From Carnegiea gigantea (Eukaryota > Streptophyta > Magnoliopsida > Caryophyllales > Cactaceae): a stretch of 64,000 bases of DNA. The notes under the pieces are model-generated. The model searched no databases. It was not told the origin of the DNA and saw nothing but the letters and a program-made list of their open reading frames with translations. The position numbers and the translations under genes are program-made. Positions 1 to 10,506 of the stretch are shown in pieces; positions within the stretch are counted from its first letter, which is position 1; every line of letters begins with the position of its first letter. The stretch spans positions 510,001-574,000 of the forward strand of contig JAKOGI010000143.1 in NCBI GenBank assembly GCA_029747015.1. The letters are read 5' to 3'.

Positions 1-229
1 AAAAATGTACATTATCATTACCCACAAGAAACTGAGATATGTGCAGCGCTTGTAGCCAAGCTTGGAGAGCCTCTGGATCAAACATAAAGTCAACTGCCCT
101 TTCGTGATGAACTCTGAAGTTGGGAGTTATGATATATGGAGCCAAACTTACAAAAAGGTGCGCAGAGAGCAAAGGCTGTTCCGTATATGGAAGAGCTCTT
201 GCCTCATTTGTTTGACTTTTTAAACTCCA

Positions 230-257
230 GATGATGATGATGATGATGATGATGATG

Positions 258-300
<43 letters not shown>

Positions 301-343
301 GAAGAAGAAGAAGAAGAAGAAGGAGAAGAAGAAGAAGAAGAAG
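230..343. repeat. Compound trinucleotide microsatellite (GAT)n-(AAT)n-(GAA)n
   Basis: Three adjoining triplet runs follow each other without a gap: GAT to about 258, AAT/ATA to 300, then GAA with one GGA interruption. The succession looks like point mutation and slippage inside one original triplet tract. No gene is visible in the flanks 1-229 or 344-825, which are AT-rich unique-looking sequence. Confidence 0.95.
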
Positions 344-825
344 TTACCCTAAGTGTATTTTAAAAAACCATAATATGAAGCTTCTTGTGAACGTACATCT
401 GAAACTTTAACTTTAATCAAGTTTTTGAAACCTATAAAAGTGTTACACGGGAAAATTTAAAATTTTCACTCAGTAGTTGGAATTTTCAGAGTAAATATAT
501 ATGCTTCAACAACTTTTTATATATCATTGAGTCTCATATTTGAAAATTTTGTGCGTATCACCAATGGCTCAAGATTAATTCACTAGTTAATAACTAATTT
601 CATTATAATTATCAGGTATTAAGATCGACTAGCTTCTAAATTTCTTTTTATATATCATAATGATAGTATAAAATAAAAAAAAAAAGAGAAAAATTTAAGT
701 CTAAGACTTAACATACACAAAATCTCAATTTTAGCCACACAAAGTAAAGTGATATAGAAAATGGTCCATAGAATTCCACTCACCATTGTGACAGTCAGGT
801 TGGGCTGTTTACAATTCACCCCCTG

Positions 826-891
826 GGGTGCAGCCCTTCCCCAGATCCTACGTGAATGCGAGATACTTGAGCACCGGACTGTCTTTTATTG
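826..891 (+). mobile_element. 5'-truncated SINE 3' end (Au-like)
   Basis: The stretch with the blocks GCAGCCCTTCCCCAGATCC and GAGCACCGGACTG followed by T-rich sequence resembles the conserved 3' part of the plant Au-type SINE, in which a GGCCCTTCCCCGGACCC block is followed by a GTGCACCGGGCTGCC block. The tRNA-derived head with boxes A and B is not visible upstream, so this is a truncated, mutated copy. The family match is from memory of the consensus. Confidence 0.5.
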
Positions 892-918
892 TGATAGTTA
901 GACACCTAACTGTGGCTG

Positions 919-1100
919 TGTTGGGGAGATCCAAGGAAGGAGCCCACTTCAACCAAGGTCCATGACAACAAGCCCAAATGAGGTTCCATCCTAAAACCAA
1001 TTGGCAATAGGAGGAGTAGCCCACCTGACTTATATACCATGACCCCTCTTTTCAAACTCTCGATGTGGGACTTCTTTGCTCATGTGTGATATTCCCAACA
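919..1100 (-). repeat. TRIM 3' LTR
   Basis: This is the 3' LTR in the minus-strand orientation of the element. It runs TGTTGGG...CCCAACA and contains a TATATAAG box on the minus strand near 1029-1036. Confidence 0.9.
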
Positions 1101-1343
1101 ATCTCCCCCTCACACATGAGTTTCTTTCACACCACATCAACGCACAAGCTCCCCCTTGAGCGGAAGCTTTTACCAAGTTGTCAAACCACCATCAAGAGCT
1201 TATCCACGCCATCGAGCCACGTTACAGCACACGTATTACCGCTCGATCAACACCTGTGTGTCACTTCACCAAGCTCGTCCATGGGGTCCACCATGCCTCA
1301 CCTTTGTCACCTAGCCGAAGGCACTATCGGCTTTGATACTACT

Positions 1344-1525
1344 CGTTGGGGAGGTCCAAGGAAGAAGCCCACTTCAACCAAGGTCTATGACAACAAGCCC
1401 AAGTGAGGTTCAATCCTAAAACCAATTGACAATGGGAGGAGTAGTCCACTTGACTTATATACCATGACCCCTCTTTTCAAACTGTCGATGTGAGACTTCT
1501 TTACTCATGTGTGATATTCCCAACA
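1344..1525 (-). repeat. TRIM 5' LTR
   Basis: This is the 5' LTR in the minus-strand orientation, 182 bp like its partner. Its outermost base toward the interior has mutated (CGTTGGG instead of TGTTGGG on the plus strand). The TATATAAG box is conserved and would be the expected promoter of the element. Confidence 0.9.
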
Positions 1526-1740
1526 GGCTGCGTGGCTGGTATAACAACAAAACTTCTTTTTGCGGGGGTTCTTTTTTTAAGAGAAAAAACAGATATGTCA
1601 ATTGAAAAAGTTGCAAATCATTATCATACTGAGTTGATTTCGTTTTGACTTCAAGCGTTCCACTTTTATGTGGTCAAAAACCAACTTCGTACCTACAGAT
1701 CTTTATATTTAGCTAAAAAATTTTCATGATTTTTATTTAA

Positions 1741-2130
1741 GTTTTGTTTGGTCCTTAGAAAATTTGGTAGGAAAAAAATTGAAGAAAAAATATGAACGAA
1801 AAAAGGTAGAGAGAAAATGAGTTTTTTTCTCTTGTTTGAATTGAGGGAAAAACACAAGAATTTGGATGAGAAATTTGAATGTTAATGGAATACTTGAATC
1901 GCGTTGATATCACCTAAGTAGTGTGAGGTTGAAAAAGATTGGCGATCCTTTTGGGAGCTTTTCCCAATCTTTCACAATTTTATAAAGAAAATTTTATCAA
2001 TTGTTTCTAACAATTTTTTTACTTAATTTTTCTTTATTTTTTTGTGATTTTCTCTATACCAAACACAAGAAAAAAATTATTTTCCCATTTTTTTCCCTTT
2101 CCACCAAATTTTTCAAGGTCAAACAGGGCC
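1741..2130. mobile_element. Tourist-like MITE (degenerate)
   Basis: The left end reads GTTTTGTTTGGTCCTTAG and then an AAATTTGGTAGG block. The right end read in reverse complement gives GGCCCTGTTTGACCTTG and then AAATTTGGTGG, so the two ends form imperfect inverted repeats of about 35 bp. TTA lies beside each end (1737-1739 with one extra A, and 2131-2133), which is the target duplication expected for PIF/Harbinger-type MITEs. The interior is AT-rich and noncoding. Confidence 0.5.
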
Positions 2131-2133
2131 TTA

Positions 2134-4060
2134 GAGTATATAGTACTGTATTCTCTTTTTTTCTTTCCCTTTTAGATGAAAATATAGGACTGTAAACTTG
2201 AAAGTGCGACATGTAAATAAGAATAGACAACAGAAAATTAAAAGTCAATTTCAAGTGTTCAAGAATTTTCTTTTGCATGTGGATTTATTAGAACCGACCT
2301 TTATATGAATAGTGATATCTCGAAAAGTAAGACTGCTCATAAGTGAGTTATAACCGAATCTCCCTAGATCCCACACAAGCAGAATCCACACTAAGAGTTG
2401 TTGTTATTGTATCCATATTTTGCTTCAGTTTTACAAAATTCATGAAGCAGTTAAATTTGATGTTTTTTCCCCCCCCCTTAATTGAAATTTAATGTATGCG
2501 TTTTCTTTGGGAAGAATTATTTTATAGTTAATTTGACCATATCACTACTTGCACATAAATCCCTCCCACTAATTAATCTGTCAATCTCTTCCTCTTTGTT
2601 TCTGAACTTGTGCTGTTGCCAGCATACGAACTTGGGAATTGAAGTACCAGGGCCGTTTCATGCAAGGGAAGGGTTCAATTATTTCGTGCCTCATGTTTAG
2701 AACAACTTTGCCTTCAAAAAAAAAAAAATTGTTTAGAACAACTTTCTCTCTCCTTTGACTTCTTAAAACTCCACACAAATTGCTACAACATGCTTGGACT
2801 GACGGTGTACATTAAACTAATACTACTATATTGTATGTAAAAATACAGACTTTCATTCAACGATGGTCTCTTAAGGTCTCAATTAATAATATCATTCTAT
2901 ACCCAATTAAAGTTAGTTGCAACATGCAACATAATTTTGAGGCCTGGCATGTAACATGGGTATCAAAGTAAATAAGAGTTTTGGTGCCATCATTTGTCGA
3001 CCAATAATTAATTATCATCACTGGTGAAATCTTTTTATCTGTGAAGTTTAGGTTTGAGTTTAGTCTGTGTTAATTTCTGTACCTTTTGTTGGAGTATAAG
3101 GTCTCAAGTTCTTTTTATTTTTGGTTGAGATGGTCTTTGAACATAGTGTTAAAACTTCTTTGAGTATGAGGTTTCAGTTCAATTTTCAACATCGCCCACA
3201 TTAATTATTGCAGAAGATGATGAGGAATGAGGGCATTTGCAACATCCACGTTTCAAGCTTAAAGGGAATATATTCTTAGACCCTCGACCATCAATTTAAA
3301 CTTTCGATCGGAATAAATTTTCGACACATTTATATATGCTAAAAATTAAAATGGGGGCAGTTAATTGTTTTGTCTAAAAGAAATAAAACAATTGAACAAT
3401 GGGTAGTAATAAATTGACGAGGACTCTAGCAAATCATTAAGCACTCTGTAACACAAAGAGTAAAGGGATGAGAAAAGGATAATTCTTAACTGGGCGTCAC
3501 AACCATAGTAGTACCATAAAGGGCCAAAATGATCCATAGGTTCCATTGAAGAGATTCCACCACATACTCATACTAATTAGACATTCAGGGGGGTGGGTAG
3601 TACAAATTCTATTGTGGGTCAAAGTGCTTGAATTCAAAAGTCAACAATCACTATCATGGTATTTGATTTCATTTTGTTCACAACTATGTGCCTATTGCTT
3701 CAATTCACTTACGGTCAAAAGTCAAAACCATTCTTGGGGGAAAGAAATTGTTAAATATCTTTCATTATAACCCAACAACTTGTTGATCATTTAAACTTTG
3801 ATTCGATGTCATTTTCGCCTTACTTAATTAGTCCATAGGTGAAAATTAACTCACCTTATCTACGTCAAACAAAATAATGTATTAATGTGTTGTCTATAAA
3901 TAAGATCACCTACAGATACAATATTGAGCTTTATAAAAATTTAAATTATTTTGATTTATCTAATTCATATATAAAGTTTTTATTATAATTTAAATTTGGG
4001 GCAGGATAGACTAACAATCTAATTTGATTATATCCAATTACTACGTGTTTCTTTTCAAGG
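2134..4060. other. Intergenic, no gene recognised
   Basis: AT-rich sequence with only short chance reading frames. It holds a C9 run at 2469-2477 and a possible RTE-type retroposon tail near 2362-2413. I see no exon, RNA gene or intact transposon here. Confidence 0.7.
2362..2413 (+). repeat. Retroposon 3'-tail-like motif
   Basis: The stretch ending GAATCCACACTAAGAG and then TTGTTGTTATTG resembles the 3' end of the RTE LINE at 21,222-21,259 (TTACACTGAGAG followed by a TTG run) and a similar piece at 60,056-60,085. It is probably the tail of a LINE or SINE insertion whose body has decayed. Confidence 0.35.
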
Positions 4061-4065
4061 AGATG

Positions 4066-4356
4066 TGTTAGAATTATGTCAAACAAATAGCAGTAACAGC
4101 ATAGCTGCACAGCAAGGATGCCAGCTTGTACATTCAGTTAGTTGAGGTTGTTAGAATCAATAACTGCATTCTGTTGTTCTGTTGTGTTCTGTTAATGATA
4201 GGCTATTGGCGGGAAAGCTTTTCCGTTTGAAACATGCCTCATATATAAGGCATTTTTGTGTATTGCTTCGTCTCAGTAATGGAATGAGAAACTCATCTTT
4301 CCTCTCTCATTCAAGCCCTTTTTCTAGAAAACTCATTTCCATCATGAAAATTATCA
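4066..4356 (+). repeat. Copia 5' LTR
   Basis: Starts TGTTAGAATT and ends AAATTATCA. It contains TATATAAG (about 4242-4249), the expected promoter TATA box, followed by the likely transcription start and R region. Confidence 0.95.
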
Positions 4357-4368
4357 TGGTATCAGAGC
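4357..4368 (+). promoter_or_regulatory. Primer binding site, initiator-Met tRNA
   Basis: TGGTATCAGAGC directly follows the 5' LTR. This is the standard minus-strand priming site of plant copia elements. Confidence 0.95.
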
Positions 4369-4584
4369 ATAAGGTATTGATTCCAGATTGTTCATTCATC
4401 TCTCCTTCTTCTTCGATCAACTAAATTGATGCTTCAATTGATCTAGCTTACAAATTTTCTTTTCGACTTCTTTCTGTTTCGATTGGCTGATTTGATTCCT
4501 CAGCTAATCAAGCCCTCAATTGTTAAATCTGGAATCATCTGTCTAGGTTTTTCAGTTCATCTTGATTCTTCAACATAGCAGTGT

Positions 4585-5766
4585 ATGACCTACGCCATGG
4601 CTATTCAAGGAAATCGCATACCACAGATTGAACCTACAGATCCTCTTTACATCCATCCCTCAGACAATCTAGGTGTTCCTCTGATTTCAAATGCCTTCAA
4701 TGGAGAAAACTTCGACAATTGGAAGAGGTTAGTGATTATTACTCTATCAGCCAAGCACAAATTGGCCTTAATTGATGGACATTGCACCAATCCAGGTTCT
4801 GCATCTCCTCTTTTTATCTTCTGGCAAAGAAACAATGCAATGGTTCTTTCTTGGCTTCTGAATTCATTGACTGAGAATACTAGGAACAGTGTACTGTATT
4901 TTGAGACAGCAAGAGAATTATGGCAAGATTTGGAAGAGAGATTTGGACAGTCAAACAAGGTTAGACTGTTTCAAGTCCAAAAGAATGTTTCATGCCTATC
5001 TCAAGGAGATATGGACATTGCCAACTATTACACCAAAGCTAAGCAGCTTTGGGATGAATCCAATGCTGCAGGAGGAGTTCCTAAATGCACCTGTGCAAAA
5101 TGTGAATGTGAAATAAATGGGAGACTGCAAAAATACAGTGAGGAGCAAAAGCTCATTCAATTTCTGATGGACCTCAACGGCAGCTACACTGCTGTGAGGG
5201 GAAATATCCTCATGATGACTCCATTTCCTTCAATGAGTCAAGCGTACTCCTTACTTGTTCAAGAAGAGAGACAGAGGCAGGTCAAAACTGAGTCACATTT
5301 TCTCAGTGAAAATGTCTCTCTATCTGCAGCAACAGACAAACAATCTTCACACCAAGAAACCTGGAAACCTGGACAGAAAAGAAATGATTCAAGGAGGTCA
5401 CAGCTGTTCTGTGATCATTGCAAAAGATCTGGACACACAATAGACAAATGTTTCAAGATTCATGGATATCCAAATAGACCACTGAACAAAGGGAGAGGAG
5501 GATATACATCTTCACAAAACAGAAGAGCTTACACCACCTGGACTGAGAATGAACAACAAGATGCATCACTTGAACCACAGACCCCAATATTGCCTAGTTT
5601 GAACTCAGAACAAAGCAAGCAACTATTCCAATTTTTCTCTAATCTCACTAGCAGCAATCAGCCAAAGCATAATGATCAGAATGATGCTAGAGCTCACATG
5701 GCAGGTATAGTTCCTCCTTCAACAACTATATACAACGCCAATGTATATGTTGTCTTTGCAAATTAG
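4585..5766 (+). CDS. Copia gag protein
   Basis: 393-residue reading frame encoding the structural capsid/nucleocapsid part of the retrotransposon. Residues about 25-80 match the N-terminal copia gag domain found in many plant elements (HPSDNLGVPL then FNGENFDNWKR). Residues 80-240 are the gag polypeptide core (LWQDLEERFGQSN, YYTKAKQLWDE). A CCHC zinc knuckle (CDHCKRSGHTIDKC, C-x2-C-x4-H-x4-C, encoded near 5409-5450) would bind the RNA. The frame stops at 5764-5766, just where the protease should continue in frame, so an indel between about 5690 and 5763 separates gag from pol. The start shown is the first ATG of the frame; MAIQGNR four codons later is equally possible. Confidence 0.9.
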   Translation: MTYAMAIQGNRIPQIEPTDPLYIHPSDNLGVPLISNAFNGENFDNWKRLVIITLSAKHKLALIDGHCTNPGSASPLFIFWQRNNAMVLSWLLNSLTENTRNSVLYFETARELWQDLEERFGQSNKVRLFQVQKNVSCLSQGDMDIANYYTKAKQLWDESNAAGGVPKCTCAKCECEINGRLQKYSEEQKLIQFLMDLNGSYTAVRGNILMMTPFPSMSQAYSLLVQEERQRQVKTESHFLSENVSLSAATDKQSSHQETWKPGQKRNDSRRSQLFCDHCKRSGHTIDKCFKIHGYPNRPLNKGRGGYTSSQNRRAYTTWTENEQQDASLEPQTPILPSLNSEQSKQLFQFFSNLTSSNQPKHNDQNDARAHMAGIVPPSTTIYNANVYVVFAN

Positions 5767-8700
5767 AGAATGACTCTTGGATTCTAGATTCTGGTGCTAG
5801 TGACCACATGAGCTTTGATATTGGAGCTTTGCATGACTTAAAATTGCTTCAAAGTCCTGTCTTAGTCTCCTTACCAAATGGACACAAGGTCCAGGTTACT
5901 CATTGTGAGAAACTGAGAATTGATGACCAACTAGAATTGAATCATGTGCTATTAGTCCCACATTTCAAGTACAACTTACTGTCTATAAAAAGACTGGCAA
6001 ATCAATTGCATTGTGAAGTGGTTTTCATAGAAAGTTTATGCTTATTGCAGGGCCCTTCTCTAAAGAGGCCAGTGGTAATTGGTAGAGAAAATTATGGGCT
6101 CTACATATTGGACAGGACACTGATGAAGGATGCCAAGATTGCCAAGCCTTTACTTTCTAATTGTAATAATTTGTCCATTGTTTGTGACAAGAATTTTAGG
6201 ACATCTTGTAATCATGCCACAAGGCAGTTGAATTTTAATCTTTGGCATAAAAGGATTGGACATGTACCCTATAAGAGAATGAGACTGTTACCTTTACATG
6301 CTGATTTTAAGGATATACAGCAAGACATCCCATGTGATGTTTGTCCCAAAGCGAAGCAACAAAGATTGCCATTTCAGCTGAGCAGCATATCTACCACTTC
6401 TCCTTTTGAACTTATTCATGTAGATACATGGGGTCCATATCACACAAAGACTCATGCAGGACATAGATTCTTCTTAACCATTATAGGTGATTTTACAAGA
6501 GCTACTTGGACTCACTTAATGGTAACAAAGGATGAGGCAATGTGATTAATTAAATCCTTTGTTAAAATGGCACAAACACAATTTTTTGCCACTGTCAAAG
6601 TGCTTAGATCAGATAATGCCTTAGAACTTAACACTAGCAATGTTGCTTTGGATTTCTTTGCTACAAATGGTATTATACATTAAACTAGTTGTGTCCAAGC
6701 TCCACAACAAAATGGAGTTGTAAAAAGGAAGCACAAGCATTTGCTCGAAGTATCAAGAGCTCTGTTATTCCAATCTAACTTGCCACTAAGATTTTGGGGT
6801 GAGTGTGTATTGACAACCACTTACCTGATCAATAGAATGCCTACTGTTCTTCTTTAGAATAAGACATTATTTGAGTTACTTTATGATCAAAAACCATCAT
6901 ATAAACATCTAAGAGTTTTTGAGTATCTTTGCTATATGTCCACTTGCAAGCAAGGCAAAGACCAGCGCAAGGAGAGGGCTGTCCCTTGTGTATTTCTTGG
7001 GTATCCATATGGTAAAAAAGCATATAAAGTTATCACACTTGATACTTGCAAGTTTCATACTTCAAGAGACATTATTTTCCATGAAAATATCTTCCCCTTT
7101 TCTACTCCAACACAAAAACCTCTGTTTCCTACAACCTCAGAAGCTTTTCCTGATTATCAAGATCTACTGTATCAGCCAAACAACTCTGTGTTACATCTAC
7201 ATCAAGAAGACCATCATCATCAGCAAACCAATGAAGCTACTTCAAGTGACAATCAACATCAATAGCACAGGAGATCAGAGAGACCTCATAAAACACCAAG
7301 CGACTTGAGTGACTATGTCTGCAACACCTTAACAGAATCAACTTGCCTCTCCACTCTCACTAACTTTAGCATAAAATCACCCAGCATGTCCTATCATTGC
7401 CTTAGCAGTGTCAGCCAACAGCTCATTGAGAATCTAAATTTCACTGAGCCACAGAGCTATGACCAAGCAGCTTCACACCCAAGTTGGCAGCTGACCATAG
7501 ACAAAGAATTACAGGCCTTAGAGCAAACCAAAACCTGGGAGATAGTCTCACTACCTCAAGGAAAGAAATCCATAACATGTAAGTGGGTATACAAGGTTAA
7601 ATGTAAGGAAGATAGAAGCATTGAAAGGCTAAAAGTAAGACTTGTGGTCAAGGGTTTTACTCAAAAGAAAGGCATTGATTATACTGAAACTTTTTCCCCT
7701 GTTGTCAAAATGACAACCATTAGAGTTCTTATAACAGTAGCTGTCAAGAAAGGGTGGAATTTACATCAATTAGATGTAAACAATACCTTTCTTCATGGTG
7801 ACTTACATGAAGAAATCTATATGAAGCTACCTCAAGGAGTATATTCCTCAATTTGCAATGCAGTTTGCAGGTTAAGAAAGTCTTTGCATGGCCTCAAACA
7901 AGCATCCAGACAGTGGTATGCAAAGCTCAGCCAAGTCCTTTATCAAAGGGATTACAAACATTCAGAGAATGACTATTCTTTATTTTGCAAAAAGAATCAA
8001 GAATCTATGGTTTTTTTGGCAGTTTATGTAGATGACATTTTACTAACTGGAAATGATGGTGTAGAAATTGCATCACTCAAGTCCTTCCTTGATGATACCT
8101 TCAAGATTAAAAACTTGGGGTATGCACACTACTTCCTTGGCATTGAAATACTTCAGACAGACCAAGGGCTTCTTCTTACATAGAGAAAGTTCACTATGGA
8201 TTTGTTACAAGAATTCGATTGCAATCAGGACTCTCCTATAATATGTCCCCTTGATTACAGCACAAAACTAACTCTAGAAGCAGGAGCTTTATTGGAAGAT
8301 CCCAGCATATATAGAAGGCTAATTGGAAAGCTTAATTTCCTCACCAATACTCGATCAGATATTGCCTTTTCAGTTCAACATTTAAGTCAATTCCTTCAGC
8401 AACCCAGAGAGCCACACATGCAGGCTGCGCAGCATGTACTCAGGTATCTCAAGGGTGAGCCTTCCCTTGGCATTCTCCTAAACAAGAGTCCTACTTTTGA
8501 TCACTTAGCATATTGTGATGCAGGTTGGGCTTCATGCCCTCATAGTAGGAAGTCAGTGAGTGGATTTGTTGCATTCTTTGGTGAAACATTAATTGCATGG
8601 AAGTCAAAGAAACAAGTTACAGTCTCCCTTTCTTCTGCTGAGGCCGAGTATAGAAATATGAGAAGACTCGTTGCTAAATTATCTTGGCTCAGCAGACTAT

Positions 8701-9000
8701 TGCATGAAGTTACAATCACTTCTGTTACACCAATACCTGTGAAATGTGACAATTTAGCTGCCATCTACATTGCTAAGAACCTTGTCTTCCATGAAAGGAC
8801 CAAGCACATAGAAATTGACTGTCACTTTGTCAGACACAAGCTCATGGAAGGACTGATCAGCTTACAATATGTACCAACAAAACAGCAACTGGCTGATATC
8901 CTGACCAAGCCTCTCATAAGCATCCAACACCACTCCATTATGTCCAAATTGGGGGTTTCTACACCCTCTAATTTGAGGGGGGTGTTAGAATTATGCCAAA
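5766..9000 (+). pseudogene. Copia pol: protease-integrase-RT-RNase H, broken
   Basis: One reading frame (the frame of 5808) runs from the protease to the PPT but is broken by stops at 6543 (TGA), 6681 (TAA), 6855 (TAG), 7263 (TAG) and 8181 (TAG). Recognisable in order: protease active site DSGASDH at 5787; the integrase zinc-binding region with LWHKRIGHV and CDVCPKAKQ; the integrase core ([26 protein letters not shown]); reverse transcriptase (KWVYKVK, LDVNNTFLHGDL, catalytic YVDD at 8025-8036); and RNase H (LSSAEAEYR, then TKHIEIDCHFVRH). All five stops can be explained by single C-to-T changes, consistent with decay of methylated DNA. Several long frames within it (245, 109, 292 and 288 residues) are pieces of this one gene. 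Confidence 0.95.
8972..8982 (+). promoter_or_regulatory. Polypurine tract
   Basis: TTTGAGGGGGG lies immediately 5' of the 3' LTR and is the expected plus-strand priming site. Confidence 0.9.
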
Positions 9001-9273
9001 CAAATAGCAGTAACAGCATAGCTACACAGCAAGGATGCCAGCTTGTACATTCAGTTAGTTGAGGTTGTTAGAATCAGTAACTGCATTCTGTTGTTCTGTT
9101 GTGTTCTGTTAATGATAGGCTATTGGCAGGAAAGCTTTTCCTTTTAAAACATGCCTCATATATAAGGCATTTTCTTGTACTGCTTCATCTCAGTAATGGA
9201 ATGAGAAACTCATCTTTCCTCTCTCATTCAAGCCTTTTTTCTGGAAAACTCATTTCCACCATGAATCTTATCA
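8983..9273 (+). repeat. Copia 3' LTR
   Basis: 291 bp, same length as the 5' LTR, TGTTAGAA...TTATCA. The RNase H reading frame runs into it as far as 9062. Confidence 0.95.
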
Positions 9274-9395
9274 AGATGAATAAGTTCTAATACATATACC
9301 AAGTGTAACTCTATTTTTTTGTGTAGCCAATATTTGTCTTCCAACACCAATTAATACAAGAAAATCAATAACATGAGAAAATGTTCATATATATA

Positions 9396-9400
<5 letters not shown>

Positions 9401-9463
<63 letters not shown>
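9401..9463. repeat. (TA)n microsatellite
   Basis: An uninterrupted TA dinucleotide run of about 63 bp, preceded by a shorter ATATAT run. The surrounding 9,279-9,850 has no recognisable gene. Confidence 0.95.
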
Positions 9464-9465
<2 letters not shown>

Positions 9466-9852
9466 TAAGTTGCCCCTTTTTAATTAGATCTTAACTCCAA
9501 GTTTTATATAGTCAAAATGTCAAATGCATAATCTCAGTTTTAACAACACGATAAGTACCCGTATCAATTTGTGCATCATTTTCAGTCAGAAGGAATTTCA
9601 AAGAAGCAGGTTAATAATGTTAGGCAACACTTCTTGCTTGTTAAACCCCAATCATGGAGGGTGGTACACTTTATGCAATCACTTACTTCTGACCATTGAC
9701 AATAAATCAATAATGCTGGTTTTTTTAGTCTAATTTATTCAGAGAATCTGAAATGTCTTGTATTTTTACTTTTTCTTCGTTTCTTTCTATTCTTCTCTGC
9801 TCATTGTTTAGTGTCTAAACATGAAATCACATGCCATGCTTAATTCATCATC

Positions 9853-9854
<2 letters not shown>

Positions 9855-9894
<40 letters not shown>

Positions 9895-9938
9895 TGAATA
9901 TTCTTTCATCTACCTCACTTGCCCAGCTATATATATAT

Positions 9939-9985
<47 letters not shown>
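9855..9985. repeat. (CT)n and (TA)n microsatellites upstream of small gene
   Basis: A CT run at about 9855-9889 and a TA run at about 9928-9985 (with one AATA break) lie 120-260 bp upstream of the ATG at 10,111. CT-rich and TA-rich stretches are common in plant core promoters and 5' leaders. A regulatory role is only an inference from position. Confidence 0.8.
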
Positions 9986-9986
<1 letters not shown>

Positions 9987-10110
9987 GTATCCATTTTCAT
10001 AAATCCCTCCCACTCCCTTTTCATCTCCCACTAGTATTCCTTTCTCTCTCTACCAATCCAATCCTCCCTTCTCCAATTTTTTGGTACATCTCAGTACTTT
10101 AAGGGAGAAA

Positions 10111-10506
10111 ATGGCAATTCCGATGCGGAGAAATCGTTATGGGAATTATATCAAGATGGAGAAAGAAGACCCAGAAGAGAGAAGGCATAGGGAGGCACAA
10201 TTCTTGATCTACAAGACAATGAAACAAGCTGATCAAGTTTTGATGAGGAGATCATCAAAACCTCTTAATTGGTTGAGGTTGAGAATATCGAAGTTGAAGG
10301 TGAGGATTGGGAAGAAGTTTTTGAGGCTAAGGAAAACCATGTTGTCTAATATTTCCAAGACCAAACTTGGTGTTTATAAACACGTTATGGGTCATTTGAG
10401 GAGTTTAAAGGGTTTGTTTCATAGTGACAGCACTGTTAATTGCGGCAGTGCTGTCACTACTACTCCCGCCTTTGGCCGTCGCCTTCCGCAGCCAATATTC
10501 TCTTGA
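10111..10506 (+). CDS. Small basic plant protein, unknown function
   Basis: A single-exon frame of 131 residues starting MAIPMRRNRYGNY. Residues 15-35 are acidic then mixed (KEDPEERRHREAQFLIYK). Residues 50-105 are strongly basic and hydrophobic, with a repeated K/R-L/I-x pattern (LRLRISKLKVRIGKK, then FLRLRKTML and VYKHVMGHLRSLKGLF) that would form amphipathic helices. No signal peptide or membrane segment is evident. The composition and the PEERRHREAQFLIYK block recall an uncharacterised plant protein family of about 110-130 residues, but I cannot name it. An ATG 30 bp upstream in the same frame exists; I prefer 10,111 because it follows an A-rich context (GAGAAAATGGC). The C-terminal 25 residues look less constrained. 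Confidence 0.7.
   Translation: MAIPMRRNRYGNYIKMEKEDPEERRHREAQFLIYKTMKQADQVLMRRSSKPLNWLRLRISKLKVRIGKKFLRLRKTMLSNISKTKLGVYKHVMGHLRSLKGLFHSDSTVNCGSAVTTTPAFGRRLPQPIFS

Larger units (their letters stand above)
914..1530 (-). mobile_element. Complete TRIM (terminal-repeat retrotransposon in miniature)
   Basis: Two 182-bp direct repeats (919-1100 and 1344-1525) flank 243 bp of internal sequence, 607 bp in all. The repeats end in TGTTGGG and CCCAACA and differ at about 13 positions (roughly 93% identity). The element reads on the minus strand. Directly inside the right-hand repeat, 1341-1329 read on the minus strand gives TAGTATCAAAGCC, close to the initiator-Met tRNA primer site TGGTATCAGAGCC. A purine tract (GTGTGAGGGGGAGAT, minus strand) abuts the other repeat. 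GGCTG at 914-918 and 1526-1530 is the 5-bp target-site duplication. There is no coding capacity, as expected for TRIMs, so movement would need proteins supplied by another element. Confidence 0.93.
4061..9278 (+). mobile_element. Complete Ty1/copia LTR retrotransposon (inactive)
   Basis: A 5,208-bp element (4066-9273) with 291-bp LTRs differing at about 15 sites (roughly 95% identity). AGATG at 4061-4065 and 9274-9278 is the 5-bp target duplication. The primer site TGGTATCAGAGC (4357-4368) touches the left LTR and a purine tract (8972-8982) touches the right LTR. Domain order is gag, protease, integrase, reverse transcriptase, RNase H, which is the copia order. The gag and pol frames are separated by a frameshift and pol carries five in-frame stops, so this copy cannot make its own polyprotein. 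LTR divergence suggests an insertion a few million years old, given usual plant rates. Confidence 0.97.

Noticed and set aside
1065..1406. 113-residue open frame
   Set aside because: It lies within the TRIM element and crosses from one LTR through the noncoding interior into the other; no protein features.
919..1525. Cassandra-type TRIM carrying a 5S rRNA-like LTR
   Set aside because: The LTR contains no 5S-like box A/C region, so it is a different TRIM family.
9821..10102. 93-residue frame rich in Ser-Leu and Ile-Tyr
   Set aside because: Pure product of the CT and TA microsatellites upstream of the gene at 10,111.
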